Part shown: positions 8,409 through 17,643 of the stretch, piece after piece
How the letters are laid out: each line of letters begins with the position of its first letter
Position numbering within the stretch: the stretch's first letter is position 1
From: Desulfurella amilsii
GTDB taxonomy: Bacteria > Campylobacterota_A > Desulfurellia > Desulfurellales > Desulfurellaceae
Length of the DNA stretch: 64,000 nt
Reading direction: 5' to 3'
Assembly: GCF_002119425.1 (NCBI RefSeq)
Contig: NZ_MDSU01000018.1
Location: 248,001 to 312,000 of the forward strand
Notes under the pieces: model-generated
Databases searched by the model: none
What the model saw: the letters and a program-made list of their open reading frames with translations, nothing else
Told to the model about the DNA's origin: nothing
Translations under genes and position numbers: made by a program

Positions 8409-10090
8409 TTTCCCTCCAATGCATTTTGTAGACGTTCTTTTAATTCTTCAACAAAAAACTGCCTTCCTGTGTATTTATTTATCAATTGATTTGTTTTTAT
8501 ACCATATTCTCTCCAAATCAATTGAGCAAACTGACCAGAAAAATTTTGCTCAACAAAAATTAAATTTTGAGCTTTTGTAAGATAATCCAAACCTTTATCA
8601 TTTAAGGGATACAGTTGAGAATAGGCAAGTAGTCCTGTGTCGTCTAGACCTAGCAACTCCAAAGCTTCTTTTATATTTTCATATAAAGAGCCATAACAAA
8701 CAACTAAATTTTTAAATGTTTCTGGACCAATGTAGAGAGGTTCTAGTGCTTCACTTTTTATACCGTTTAGTTTTTGCATTCTTTTTTCAAGCATAAGTTT
8801 GGTTAGTTCTTCGTCCTCTGTAATATCGCCATACTCATCATGCTCATTTCCGTTTGCTACTACAATCCCACTACCAAAACCCGGAGCACCCCTTTTAGAT
8901 ACACCGTTTTTGGTGAATTCGTACCTTTTGTAGTCTGTTGGTGTTTGTATAATATAATTTTGAGGTTCAATAAATTCTAAATGCGACGTATCTACATTAT
9001 ACATCATACTCATAAAAAACTGATCGGTTAGAATATAGGAAACACATTGATGCTTATCTGCAATATCAAAAGCTTTTTGCATTACAAAAAACGCATCTTC
9101 CAAATTTCTTGGAGAAAATATAGCTCTTGGAAAATCGCCATGTGAAGAGTAAAGCACTAAATTAAGGTCACTTTGAGATGTTCTTGTGGGAAGGCCTGTT
9201 GCTGGTGCGGGCCTTTGCGCCAAATGAACAACTAAGGGCGTTTCGCTCATTGCAGCTAAACTAACGCCTTCTTCCATTAGTGCATATCCACCTCCAGATG
9301 TAGTTACAAATGATCTAGTTCCACCAAACCATGCGCCTATTGCGGCATTTACTGAAGCAATCTCATCCTCAAATTGTTCTACCACGATATCAAACTTATC
9401 CATTTGGTGTGCTAAGAAAATTGCTACGTCTGTAGATGGCGACATTGGATAAAACGATAAAAACTTGGCATTTGCGCTCAATGCGCCAAATGCTACTGCT
9501 TGCGAACCACTAAGCAAAGCGTATCTTTTTTCTGCAATTTTTTCAATATTAAGTTTAATACTTTTATATGTATTGTCTTGAAATAATTTGTAACCCTCGT
9601 TATATGCAGTTATGTTTTTTTGGACAACATCTGGAGCAAGAAAGTGATTTTTGATAGCCTTATATGCAGTATCCGTATCAATTTTAAACATAGCCGATAT
9701 AAAGCCAAATGCCACAGTATTTGCAAAAACAGCACTTTCTAAATCTTTGGCTATCTTTAGGAAGTCAACTTCCAAAAATTGCGATTTGTACTCATCTGTA
9801 ATAAAGTCGTTTTCTCCAAATATTATGGTATTATCTGATATGCGATTTTTTGAATGTTCAAGCGCTTGTTTTGTAAACAAAAACAGAAAGTCAGCAAATT
9901 GTTTGTAGCCTTTATTTTCTTTTGAAGATACTCGAATTGTGGTTGAGTTAACTCCTCCTCTTACGCGAGACATGTATTCTTTATCTGAAAATACAAAAAA
10001 ATTTGAGTCTTTAAAAGCTTTTGATAATAGAGTTTCAATGGTTTCGACACCTTGTCCTGCAGCAGCAGTTAATACTATAGTATAATCCAT
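8405..10090 (-). CDS. korA: 2-oxoacid:ferredoxin oxidoreductase, fused gamma-alpha subunit
   Basis: A 561-residue fusion. Residues 1-185 are the gamma domain (TAAAGQGVETIETLLSKAF, then SRVRGGVNST), and about 190-561 are the alpha/pyrimidine domain (FYPMSPSTDVAIFLAH, FEDEIASVNAAIGAWFGG, TTSGGGYALMEEG). It pairs with KorB as the two-subunit oxidoreductase. A strong AGGGGAG site precedes the ATG. A ferritin-like gene lies 2 bases upstream, coupling central carbon metabolism to the redox-stress cluster. Confidence 0.93.
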   Translation of the reverse strand: MDYTIVLTAAAGQGVETIETLLSKAFKDSNFFVFSDKEYMSRVRGGVNSTTIRVSSKENKGYKQFADFLFLFTKQALEHSKNRISDNTIIFGENDFITDEYKSQFLEVDFLKIAKDLESAVFANTVAFGFISAMFKIDTDTAYKAIKNHFLAPDVVQKNITAYNEGYKLFQDNTYKSIKLNIEKIAEKRYALLSGSQAVAFGALSANAKFLSFYPMSPSTDVAIFLAHQMDKFDIVVEQFEDEIASVNAAIGAWFGGTRSFVTTSGGGYALMEEGVSLAAMSETPLVVHLAQRPAPATGLPTRTSQSDLNLVLYSSHGDFPRAIFSPRNLEDAFFVMQKAFDIADKHQCVSYILTDQFFMSMMYNVDTSHLEFIEPQNYIIQTPTDYKRYEFTKNGVSKRGAPGFGSGIVVANGNEHDEYGDITEDEELTKLMLEKRMQKLNGIKSEALEPLYIGPETFKNLVVCYGSLYENIKEALELLGLDDTGLLAYSQLYPLNDKGLDYLTKAQNLIFVEQNFSGQFAQLIWREYGIKTNQLINKYTGRQFFVEELKERLQNALEGK

Positions 10091-10092
10091 AA

Positions 10093-10587
10093 TTACTCCC
10101 CTCTTAATAGCTGATCTATATGACTAAACTCAGCTGATTCTACCCATTCTTTGCCTTTTCTTGTAAATTCCATTAAATTTTCTAATATTATCCTGTGTTT
10201 GTCCTCTTCGTTAGAGATAATTTCTAAAATTTCTCTTTCCTTTGAGTTATTAGACTCAAGTGCGCTTTGTTTGTAAAAATCTCTCGATTTTATCTCAATT
10301 TTAATTGCTTCATCATAAACTTTCAATAAATCTTCACTACCGGATAGATCAATATTTTGATTTTTAAGATTGTTAAATAAAGTAGGCATATTTTTAAAGG
10401 TTTGCGTGGGCAGGTACTCATAAACACCTTCTTTAAATTTTTCAATAATTTTATAGTGCCTATCTTCATCGCTTGCAAGCATTAAAAAAAGAGATCTAAT
10501 TTCGTCTCTTTTCGATCTTAGAGATTGCTCATTATAGTATTTTTTTCCATCTTCTTCAAAAGCTAAGGCATAATCAATAGCATTCAT
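10093..10587 (-). CDS. Ferritin-like diiron protein (rubrerythrin-type, no rubredoxin domain)
   Basis: A 164-residue all-helical protein with two ferritin-like half-repeats: AFEEDGKKYYNEQ with SDEDRHYKIIEKF, then EIKSRDFYKQSA with NEEDKHRIILENL. These give the E...ExxH...E...ExxH arrangement of a diiron four-helix bundle. The rubredoxin-like Cys4 domain of classical rubrerythrin is absent. Family members reduce peroxide or handle iron. It sits between korA and a peroxiredoxin with spacings of 2 and 3 bases, so a peroxide-detoxification operon is likely. Confidence 0.87.
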   Translation of the reverse strand: MNAIDYALAFEEDGKKYYNEQSLRSKRDEIRSLFLMLASDEDRHYKIIEKFKEGVYEYLPTQTFKNMPTLFNNLKNQNIDLSGSEDLLKVYDEAIKIEIKSRDFYKQSALESNNSKEREILEIISNEEDKHRIILENLMEFTRKGKEWVESAEFSHIDQLLRGE

Positions 10588-10590
10588 CGA

Positions 10591-11046
10591 CTATCTCCTT
10601 AAAAATTCAATGATTTCATTGATATCTGGTAATTCTTTTATAGGGTAAACCTTTGTAAAAATTACATTAAAATTTTCGTCAAGTAATATATTTACTCTGC
10701 CAGAAAATCCATATTTTTCAATAAAAACATCGCATTTTTTTGAAACTTCGCCGTGTGGCCAAAAATCGCAGAGAAGTTGTGTTTTTGCGATATTTAACTG
10801 CTCAGCCCATGCTTTTTTGGATGGCACTGTATCAATGCTTAAACCAAAACATACGGTATTTAATTTTTTAAAAACCTCATAATTATCTTCCAACGATTGC
10901 ATTTGTTTTGCACATACATCTGTCCATGCAAGTGGATGAAAAGATAAAAGTACTTTACTGCCCTTGTAAGTCTCAAGACTAACATCTTTGGAATTTTGAT
11001 CTTTCAGTGTAAAATTTTCAACTTTTGTGCCAATTGCTAATGCCAT
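10591..11046 (-). CDS. Peroxiredoxin (AhpC/TSA family)
   Basis: A 151-residue thioredoxin-fold peroxidase. The peroxidatic cysteine motif is SFHPLAWTDVCAKQM, corresponding to the family F-P-L-A-x-T-x-V-C, with the catalytic Thr three residues before Cys. Two further Cys occur (CFGLS, LLCDFW); neither is in an obvious resolving position, so 1-Cys or atypical 2-Cys behaviour is open. It would reduce H2O2 or alkyl peroxides in the cytoplasm. An AGGAGGTTCC-type site precedes the ATG. Confidence 0.9.
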   Translation of the reverse strand: MALAIGTKVENFTLKDQNSKDVSLETYKGSKVLLSFHPLAWTDVCAKQMQSLEDNYEVFKKLNTVCFGLSIDTVPSKKAWAEQLNIAKTQLLCDFWPHGEVSKKCDVFIEKYGFSGRVNILLDENFNVIFTKVYPIKELPDINEIIEFLRR

Positions 11047-11098
11047 AAGGAACCTCCTACTTAGAAAATAAATTACTTAGTGACAATTTAATTAAATT

Positions 11099-11135
11099 TT
11101 CAAAAAAACTTTAAAGCTTTCGCCTTTTTTTACAG
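11099..11135 (-). terminator. Possible weak intrinsic terminator after the secreted repeat protein gene
   Basis: Read on the minus strand, a short GC-containing stem with a GAAA loop (GGCGAAAGCTTT) is followed shortly by seven T. The stem is only about five pairs, so termination would be partial at best. It lies between the secreted repeat protein gene and the peroxiredoxin gene. Confidence 0.3.
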
Positions 11136-11159
11136 AACTATCAATTAGAATCTTAAAAA

Positions 11160-11636
11160 TTACTTTTCTTCAATTTTAATAACGTGCCAAATACCCACTG
11201 GTGTTCTTAGATCATTACCAAAAGCTTCACCGGGTCTTTTATCCATTGCAAAAAAATACAAAGGCTTATTATTATATGAAATTTGTAGTTTTCCGTCTGG
11301 CCTTTTAAAAATTTTAAAATCTTTTGATTTTAATGCTCCTGGCAATGCCAATTCTTTTTCGTAAAAAATTGGCCATTTAGCTAAACAGGTTTGGTTAGCA
11401 CATTTAATGTTGTTGTCTGTTTCGTCTTCTAAATAATACAAAGTCATACCGTTTGGTCCTGTAAGGTACGTTCCTATTTTTGGACTTTGTGCAATATTAA
11501 CGGTATATGTAGTGATAATTGAGCAATTACCTTCAACCTTCAACCCTGTATTTGTTTTAATATTGTCAGCTAATGCACTGTTTAAACCTACAAATAGGAA
11601 AAGCCCCGCAATTAACGCATGATATTTAAGCTTCAT
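11160..11636 (-). CDS. Secreted 'repeat of unknown function' protein (COG4315-like)
   Basis: The 158-residue protein starts at 11636 (MKLKYHALIAGLFLFVG), chosen over an ATG 19 codons upstream because GGAGG lies just before it and the first 23 residues then form a signal peptide ending near ALAD. The mature part holds two copies of the short repeat typical of COG4315 lipoprotein-like proteins: GTYLTGPNGMTLYYLEDE with CLAKWPIFY, and RPDGKLQISYNNKPLYFFA with PGE and GIWHVI. No lipobox Cys follows the signal. Periplasmic; function unknown, often seen with redox proteins. Confidence 0.8.
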   Translation of the reverse strand: MKLKYHALIAGLFLFVGLNSALADNIKTNTGLKVEGNCSIITTYTVNIAQSPKIGTYLTGPNGMTLYYLEDETDNNIKCANQTCLAKWPIFYEKELALPGALKSKDFKIFKRPDGKLQISYNNKPLYFFAMDKRPGEAFGNDLRTPVGIWHVIKIEEK

Positions 11637-11710
11637 AAAAAACCTCCATGTAACTTTCAACTTATAAAATACTCCTAAAAAACCATATTTCAATAATAAT
11701 TATTAAAATG

Positions 11711-11944
11711 TTATTTTCCATTTTTTAACTTTCTAACATTAGCATCAATTTCTGCTAGAATCTTCCTCAAAGAGGCTTCATGTCCCTTTTCTTGATCGGC
11801 TAAAGATAAAAATAACTGTATTGATTCTGGAGTTTTAAACTTTTTTGCAGCGTTTAAGTAAAAATCCCTTGCGCTAATTTCTTTTGGTATAGCAATTAAT
11901 ATTGCCTGTTTCATTTCTTCCAATTCTTCAAGTGTATATTCCAT
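11711..11944 (-). CDS. Single-hairpin ferritin-like protein
   Basis: A 77-residue helical protein carrying only one half of a ferritin fold: EISARDFYLNAAKKF provides a Glu/Tyr pair and DQEKGHEASLRKIL provides the ExxH ligand pair. A four-helix diiron site could form only by dimerisation, as in encapsulated ferritin-like proteins. No encapsulin-shell gene or cargo-loading tail is seen nearby. It lies between the b5-DUF2231 protein and the secreted repeat protein, and shares composition with its neighbours. Confidence 0.75.
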   Translation of the reverse strand: MEYTLEELEEMKQAILIAIPKEISARDFYLNAAKKFKTPESIQLFLSLADQEKGHEASLRKILAEIDANVRKLKNGK

Positions 11945-11966
11945 ACATTAACCTCCTTGTTTAAAT

Positions 11967-12644
11967 TTAAGCCCAAGTGATCTTTCCACCTTCATAAGCT
12001 ATAAACAATACAACAAGCAAATTGGCAAATATAAGTACATTGTACAAAACATATACAAAATCATGATCAGCTAGTATATTGGGATGTGTAACTCTAAGAA
12101 CTATGTTAAATACTCCTATTAAAAGCAGTATAATAGAAAATGTAATTTTGTTTTTGAAAATTTTTGTAGCATGCATGTCGTAGTTTATCCACCAACTAAG
12201 AAGACCAGCTAAAATTGCAGGCACAGCCATAACAGTGGCTGCAAAAAAAGCATAAATAGCGCTATCGTCAAAACCTTTAAGCGATGTAATTAAAAATAAA
12301 GCTTGCATAAGTGCTGCAAAAAAGAATAATCCTAAAGGATAGCGAATAAGTACCGGATGTGGGTGAAACTTTTTATATAAGCTAATTAGCGCTTCCTTTG
12401 TTTTTGTAGCAGAAGATTCTTCAACTTCCAGTGTGTCTACTACTTCGAAAGATTTTAAAACTTCATCTGTGTGTGGGGCAAGAGCCAAAAAATCAGTCAA
12501 ATCTTCTCCAGATTTATGGCGCCCCATATGAACGCCATTTTTCCATCTTTTGCTATTTGTAACGTCGTAAACTTTACCTTTATAGGCAATGTAGGCTTTT
12601 TCACCATTTTGACCGTTATATTTGTATAATTCTTTTAGTTTCAT
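11967..12644 (-). CDS. Cytochrome b5-domain / DUF2231 membrane protein
   Basis: Residues 1-75 resemble a cytochrome b5-like heme domain (AYIAYKGKVYDVTNSKRW, with His in NGVHMGRH and a second His in LAPHTDEV). Residues 90-225 are a DUF2231-type membrane domain beginning HPHPVLIRYPLGLFFF with about four transmembrane helices and several histidines positioned to bind heme. The architecture suggests a membrane b-type cytochrome that moves electrons between quinone and a cytoplasmic partner. The neighbours are ferritin-like proteins and aconitase. Electron partner is not identifiable here. Confidence 0.82.
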   Translation of the reverse strand: MKLKELYKYNGQNGEKAYIAYKGKVYDVTNSKRWKNGVHMGRHKSGEDLTDFLALAPHTDEVLKSFEVVDTLEVEESSATKTKEALISLYKKFHPHPVLIRYPLGLFFFAALMQALFLITSLKGFDDSAIYAFFAATVMAVPAILAGLLSWWINYDMHATKIFKNKITFSIILLLIGVFNIVLRVTHPNILADHDFVYVLYNVLIFANLLVVLFIAYEGGKITWA

Positions 12645-12667
12645 TCGATCCTCCCTTGCCTTGATTT

Positions 12668-15400
12668 CTATTTAACTAGTTTCCTTAAAACAAAACTCAA
12701 GATACCGTCATTTTTGTAATACTCGATTTCCATTGGAGTATCTAGTCTTGCAATAACATCAAACTCTACTTTTTGATTGTCAGATTTTAGTGCAGTAACA
12801 CTTAATAGTTTGTTAGGTTCAAGATTTTCAAGCCCCTTTATAAAGAATACCTCACTACCGTCAAAATTTAGCGTTTTATAGTCTTGATTTTCTTGAAACT
12901 GCAATGGCAGTATGCCCATATCAATAAGGTTGCTACGGTGAATTCTTTCGTACGATTTGGCAATAACTGCTTTTATTCCAAGTAGTTTTGGTCCTTTTGC
13001 AGCCCAATCGCGAGAAGATCCGCTTCCATATTCTTTGCCGGCAATCACAATAAGCGGTATGCCTTCTTCTTTGTATTGAACTGATGCATCATATATAAAC
13101 TCAATATTTTTTTGATCAAACTTTAACGTATAAGGACCTTCTTTTGGCCCAACTAAAAAGTTTTTTAACCTCACATTTCCAAAGGCACCTCGAACCATTA
13201 TCTCATGATTACCTCGTCTTGACCCATATGTGTTAAAATCTTTTTCTTCTACGTCGTTATAAATTAAATATTTACCTGCTGGATAATCTTTTGGGATTTT
13301 ACCAGCAGGCGAGATGTGATCTGTAGTGACAGAATCTCCAAGTAATGCAATTACTCTTGCGTTACCAATATTTGATTTTGGCTTAATGTCTATTTCAAAA
13401 TTATCAAAATATGGAGCTTTTTTTATATAAGTAGAATTTTCTTGCCATTGATGCAAATCAGTTGCTTTCACAGGAAGTTTATCCCAAATTTTGTCGATAA
13501 AAATGTTTGAGTATTTGTTACTAAATATAGCTTTGTTTATATATGTATGTATATAATTGTTAATATCATCACTGCTTGGCCACAAGTCTTTTAAAAATAC
13601 TTTGTTGCCGTTAACATCAACACCCAATGGATCAATTGTCATATCGATATCTACCCTTCCAGCAATAGCAAAAGCAACAACTAGCATAGGTGATGCAAGA
13701 TAATTTGCCCTTACGCTATTGTGTATACGCGCCTCAAAATTTCTATTGCCAGATAAAACGCTAGCTACAACTAAATTTTCATTTTTTACAACCTCTTCTA
13801 TTACTGGATGCAGCGGCCCTGAGTTGCCAATGCAGGTTGTGCAACCATGAGCTACAACATGAAATCTTAGGGCTTCTAAATATGGCAATAGGTTAGACTT
13901 TTGCAAGTATTCATCTACTACACAAGAGCCAGGTGCTAGTGATGTTTTTATATAAGGTTTGACGTTCAATCCTAATTCTACCGCCTTTTTGGCCAGGAGA
14001 CCAGCGCCAATCATAACAAAAGGATTAGAGGTATTAGTACAAGAAGTAATAGCTGCAATAGCTACGCTACCATCTGCTAGCAAAAACTCTTCATTTTCAA
14101 ATTCTATTTTTACAAACTTTTTACCGTTATATACTCGTGTTTCTCCTGCTTTCATATCTTTTAGGAATTCATCTGTTGAAGCGATATCTATATTTGTATT
14201 CTCTTTACTTTCTACACCTTGGTTTAACAATTTGTAAAAGTCGCGCTTCATATTTTTTAAAACAATTTTATCTTGTGGTCTTGATGGCCCAGCCAATGAA
14301 GGCTCTACAACCGAAAGATCAAAATCAATAATTTTAGAATATACTGGCTCATATGAATTATCATAAAATAAACCTTGGTGCTTTGCATATAATTCTACCA
14401 AATCAATCAGATGACCTCTATTTGTTAGCTCTAAGTAATCTAAAGTTTGTTGGTCAATAGGGAAAAAACCTAACGTAGAGCCATATTCTGGAGACATATT
14501 TGATATTGTTGCTCTATCTGGAACGCTTAAATAACTCAATGCAGGGCCAAAATATTCAATAAATTTATCCACAACATTGTGCTTTCTCAACTCATTTGTT
14601 ATACTTAATGCTAAATCTGTTGGCGTTGAGCCTTCTTTTAATTTTCCTTTTAATCTTACTCCTACAACTTCTGGTATTTTCATATAGTAGGGCTCACCTA
14701 GTATTACAGCTTCTGCTTCTATACCACCTACACCCCATCCAAGTGTACTTAAACCATTTATCATTGTTGTGTGTGAATCTGTGCCAATTAATGTATCAAA
14801 GTAAGCTATTTCTTCGTTATCAATTTTTTTTACTTTTACGACTTCACCTAAATATTCAAGGTTTACTTGATGCACAATACCGGCATTGGGCGGAAAAACT
14901 CTAAAGTTTTTAAATGAAAGACTAGCCCACTTAAGTAATTCATAGCGCTCGATATTTCTTTTGTATTCTCTACCAAGGTTATATTCTAAAGCCTTAATTG
15001 TTCCATATTTATCAACTTGTACAGAGTGATCAATGATTAAATCTACAGGCACAGATAAATCTACCTCGCTGGGATCTTTTCCAAGTGCGTATATTGCATC
15101 TTTTAAGGTAGCTATATCTACTACAGCCGGCACACCTGTGAAATCCTGCATAATAACCCTTTCTGGGAAAAAGGCTATTTCTTGTAACTTTTTAGTTCTA
15201 TTACTATCAATTAAATTTAAAATATCATCTTTGCTTACATATTTGCTATCTTCATGTCTTAGCATATTCTCAAGCAAGATTTTTAACGAAAATGGCATAT
15301 ATTTAATATTCTCGTTTATTTTTGACAATGCTTTTAGACTAAAAATAACATAATTTCTATCTTTTACTTTCAGTATACTTTTTGTGTTAAAACTATCCAT
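12668..15400 (-). CDS. acnA: Aconitate hydratase A
   Basis: This 910-residue enzyme isomerises citrate and isocitrate through a [4Fe-4S] cluster. Cluster cysteines are in ITSCTNTSNP (about residue 452) and HGCTTCIGNSGP (about 521 and 524). Substrate-binding GSGSSRDWAAKGP and the swivel-domain GDSVTTDHISPAG are intact. Length and order fit the AcnA/IRP class rather than AcnB. A GGGGGG site precedes the ATG. It follows the nitroreductase by 17 bases and precedes the b5 protein, so it is in the same minus-strand transcript as the redox cluster and korAB. Confidence 0.96.
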   Translation of the reverse strand: MDSFNTKSILKVKDRNYVIFSLKALSKINENIKYMPFSLKILLENMLRHEDSKYVSKDDILNLIDSNRTKKLQEIAFFPERVIMQDFTGVPAVVDIATLKDAIYALGKDPSEVDLSVPVDLIIDHSVQVDKYGTIKALEYNLGREYKRNIERYELLKWASLSFKNFRVFPPNAGIVHQVNLEYLGEVVKVKKIDNEEIAYFDTLIGTDSHTTMINGLSTLGWGVGGIEAEAVILGEPYYMKIPEVVGVRLKGKLKEGSTPTDLALSITNELRKHNVVDKFIEYFGPALSYLSVPDRATISNMSPEYGSTLGFFPIDQQTLDYLELTNRGHLIDLVELYAKHQGLFYDNSYEPVYSKIIDFDLSVVEPSLAGPSRPQDKIVLKNMKRDFYKLLNQGVESKENTNIDIASTDEFLKDMKAGETRVYNGKKFVKIEFENEEFLLADGSVAIAAITSCTNTSNPFVMIGAGLLAKKAVELGLNVKPYIKTSLAPGSCVVDEYLQKSNLLPYLEALRFHVVAHGCTTCIGNSGPLHPVIEEVVKNENLVVASVLSGNRNFEARIHNSVRANYLASPMLVVAFAIAGRVDIDMTIDPLGVDVNGNKVFLKDLWPSSDDINNYIHTYINKAIFSNKYSNIFIDKIWDKLPVKATDLHQWQENSTYIKKAPYFDNFEIDIKPKSNIGNARVIALLGDSVTTDHISPAGKIPKDYPAGKYLIYNDVEEKDFNTYGSRRGNHEIMVRGAFGNVRLKNFLVGPKEGPYTLKFDQKNIEFIYDASVQYKEEGIPLIVIAGKEYGSGSSRDWAAKGPKLLGIKAVIAKSYERIHRSNLIDMGILPLQFQENQDYKTLNFDGSEVFFIKGLENLEPNKLLSVTALKSDNQKVEFDVIARLDTPMEIEYYKNDGILSFVLRKLVK

Positions 15401-15417
15401 TTTCCCCCCCTTATTTG

Positions 15418-15981
15418 TTAGTTTTTTAGACAGTATGTGTTTAAACAGGCAAACTCTTTAAATGTTTTTCGTGGTGGCCTCTCTAGTTCATCTTGTCTTT
15501 GTTTTTCGCTCAATAAAGGATCGATTTCCTTTTTATGTTTGCCAAAAATTATTAAAGCGATAATCTGCAAATCGTCTGGACTGCCAATTGCATCTTTTAC
15601 TTTTATTGGGTCATAACCTGCAATGGGATGTGCAACATAACCTAACTCAGTTGCTCTTAATATCAAGAATGCCACACTCATGCCTGTATCAAACAAATAA
15701 TACTTTCTATCTGACAATATACAATCATCTGTCTCTTTTGCTAAGACTGCTATAATCATAGAAGCATTGTATGCCCATTCATTGCCTTTTGATAGTGCTT
15801 TTTTAACAGAATCCAAGTAAGATTCTTCGTAGATAAATACAAACTTTTCTGGTTGTTTATTAAAACATGATGGAGCTAGCGTTGCAATTTTAGCAAGATC
15901 ATAAATCAAATCTTTTGTAATAGGTGTTTTTTCTAATGATCTGTATGAGTGCCTTTTTTCAATTGTTTCTAAAACATTCAT
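15418..15981 (-). CDS. Nitroreductase-family FMN oxidoreductase
   Basis: A 187-residue protein with the nitroreductase start IEKRHSYRSLEKTPI (Arg residues contacting FMN phosphate), the PSCFNKQPEKFVFI motif, and a C-terminal LGYVAHPIAGYDP with IIALIIFGKH. Such enzymes use NAD(P)H to reduce nitro compounds, quinones or other electrophiles in the cytoplasm. It overlaps the upstream 109-codon gene by 4 bases and leads into acnA. Substrate unknown. Confidence 0.87.
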   Translation of the reverse strand: MNVLETIEKRHSYRSLEKTPITKDLIYDLAKIATLAPSCFNKQPEKFVFIYEESYLDSVKKALSKGNEWAYNASMIIAVLAKETDDCILSDRKYYLFDTGMSVAFLILRATELGYVAHPIAGYDPIKVKDAIGSPDDLQIIALIIFGKHKKEIDPLLSEKQRQDELERPPRKTFKEFACLNTYCLKN

Positions 15982-16307
15982 AAATTACCTCCTTGTTTTC
16001 TTAAATCGTCTATTTTTTCTACTTTTGTCTTACTATATTTTGATTTAGTCGCCATTTGTTCAAAATTTATGATTTTGTCTATAGATAACAAGAAGAGTCC
16101 GAACCTGTACTCGCCTACTTTATTTTTGTCATAGTTTTGTTGAAAAAAGGCATATTCATCTTCTTCTTCTATAATTTTCATCTGATATAATACTTCAACT
16201 TGGGCTTGAATTGGCAAATTGCAAAAATAACTAAGTTTTTCTTTAAACAGCTTACTATCTATATGGGTTATTTGTTCAATAAAAGAAAAATTATAGTTCA
16301 ACTTCAT
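15978..16307 (-). CDS. Conserved-looking hypothetical protein
   Basis: I do not recognise this 109-residue protein. It is predicted soluble and largely helical, with an acidic centre (KIIEEEDEYAFF) and a basic tail. No cysteines beyond one, no signal peptide and no membrane segment. It heads the long minus-strand run and is coupled by an ATGA overlap to the nitroreductase, which supports it being a real gene. Confidence 0.6.
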   Translation of the reverse strand: MKLNYNFSFIEQITHIDSKLFKEKLSYFCNLPIQAQVEVLYQMKIIEEEDEYAFFQQNYDKNKVGEYRFGLFLLSIDKIINFEQMATKSKYSKTKVEKIDDLRKQGGNL

Positions 16308-16464
16308 AGAATTGTAAGATAAAATATTGAGCTTTAACTTTCATACCTAAACCTACCTAAAAATTAAAAACACTAAGATACAAAAAAGATATCAATACTT
16401 AAAATAAGTCTCTTTTTTATATTGTCAATAACAAGTTATATTTTTTAGTATTTGCTAAAATTAA

Positions 16465-17643
16465 TTAGCTTGTTTTTAGTAAATTAGAGTAAACCTCAAG
16501 GTACTCTTGGGAAATCTTTTGCCATGAGTAGCTTTTTTTTATAAACTCATCGGCTTTAAAGTGGTTTCTTTTATCATTTAAGGATTGCTTAATGGCACTA
16601 TATATAGAAGACAAATTACCGCTTTCGCAAAAATAAGCGTAGTTTTCAAAATATTCTTTTGTGCTATCACATTTTCCAATTACTAAATTTGCCCCAAATA
16701 AACCTGCCTCCAGGCTTGCGAGACCTGGTGTTTCAAGCCAGCTTACAAGCGCATGCGTATGGGCACACTTGTAGGCACCACAAATTTCGTTTTGTGGCAG
16801 TGTAGTATTTATATGCATGACTTTATCTGGCTTCATATATCTGAGGCATTTTTTATAATATTCTTTGTGAGTAGGATACACCTTACCTATTAGAACAATT
16901 TTAATACTATCATCATCAAAAGTTGCCTTAAGTAAGTTTAAAATGTTTTTTCTTTCGTCAATCCGAGCTACACACAAAACAAAATTATCAAAATTAATTT
17001 TGTATTTTTGTCTAAATTCTAAAGCGTCCATCGCATTAATTAAAAAATTTTCGTCAACGCCGTTTCTTATCACTTTTATTTTTGATTCATCGCTCATAAA
17101 CGATTTTAAGTAATCTTTTTCAGCGATAGAGTTGGGCACTATGCAATCACAAGCATTCAGTGTATTTTTAAATAATTTATCAAAATTGTATAGGTTTTCT
17201 TTTAAAAAAATTGCATAAGATAAGCCTCTTATTACTCTGTTTGCATCTTTTGCTAAGTTAAAAAAATTTTTTGGCAACAAATTTTTAACAAGCTTATAGT
17301 ACCTAGATCTGCCTTTTTCTTCCATTGTAGAAAAATCAGCATATATTGGGGAGATGACAATTTTTTTATTGTATCTTTTAGCTAATTTTACAAAAAAAGC
17401 CGTTTCACTTAAGCGTTGAATGTTAAAAATATGGATTATATCGTAATTTGGAATGATTTTTTCTATGACTAAAGGGTCTGTTTGAATATCACTGATAATT
17501 TGATTGTTTAAGTTATTGATAATAGACAGCATCTGAATTGTATCACCGCCCAAATTTTCTAAATAGTCTTTTCTATTTATAAATAAAACTTTTAAATTTT
17601 TGCAATTTTTTTCATAAATTTGATTATTCTGCAACTTGCACAT
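16465..17643 (-). CDS. GT4-family glycosyltransferase
   Basis: A 392-residue two-domain GT-B enzyme. The N-terminal domain begins NLKVLFINRKDYLENLGGD (the acceptor-side glycine-rich loop). The C-terminal domain has VLCVARIDERKNILNLLKA and the donor-binding ALVSWLETPGLASLEAGLFG with the E...E motif. It transfers a sugar from a nucleotide donor, presumably onto a surface glycan. Its start lies 52 bases inside the TagB-like gene in another frame. Acceptor and donor cannot be inferred. Confidence 0.88.
   Translation of the reverse strand: MCKLQNNQIYEKNCKNLKVLFINRKDYLENLGGDTIQMLSIINNLNNQIISDIQTDPLVIEKIIPNYDIIHIFNIQRLSETAFFVKLAKRYNKKIVISPIYADFSTMEEKGRSRYYKLVKNLLPKNFFNLAKDANRVIRGLSYAIFLKENLYNFDKLFKNTLNACDCIVPNSIAEKDYLKSFMSDESKIKVIRNGVDENFLINAMDALEFRQKYKINFDNFVLCVARIDERKNILNLLKATFDDDSIKIVLIGKVYPTHKEYYKKCLRYMKPDKVMHINTTLPQNEICGAYKCAHTHALVSWLETPGLASLEAGLFGANLVIGKCDSTKEYFENYAYFCESGNLSSIYSAIKQSLNDKRNHFKADEFIKKSYSWQKISQEYLEVYSNLLKTS

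Noticed and set aside
11711-11944. Encapsulin cargo ferritin
   Set aside because: Size and half-bundle fit, but there is no encapsulin-shell gene nearby and no cargo-loading tail.
13959-15353. Several open frames antisense to acnA
   Set aside because: They mirror the coding strand, lack ribosome sites and contain low-complexity Leu/Ser runs.
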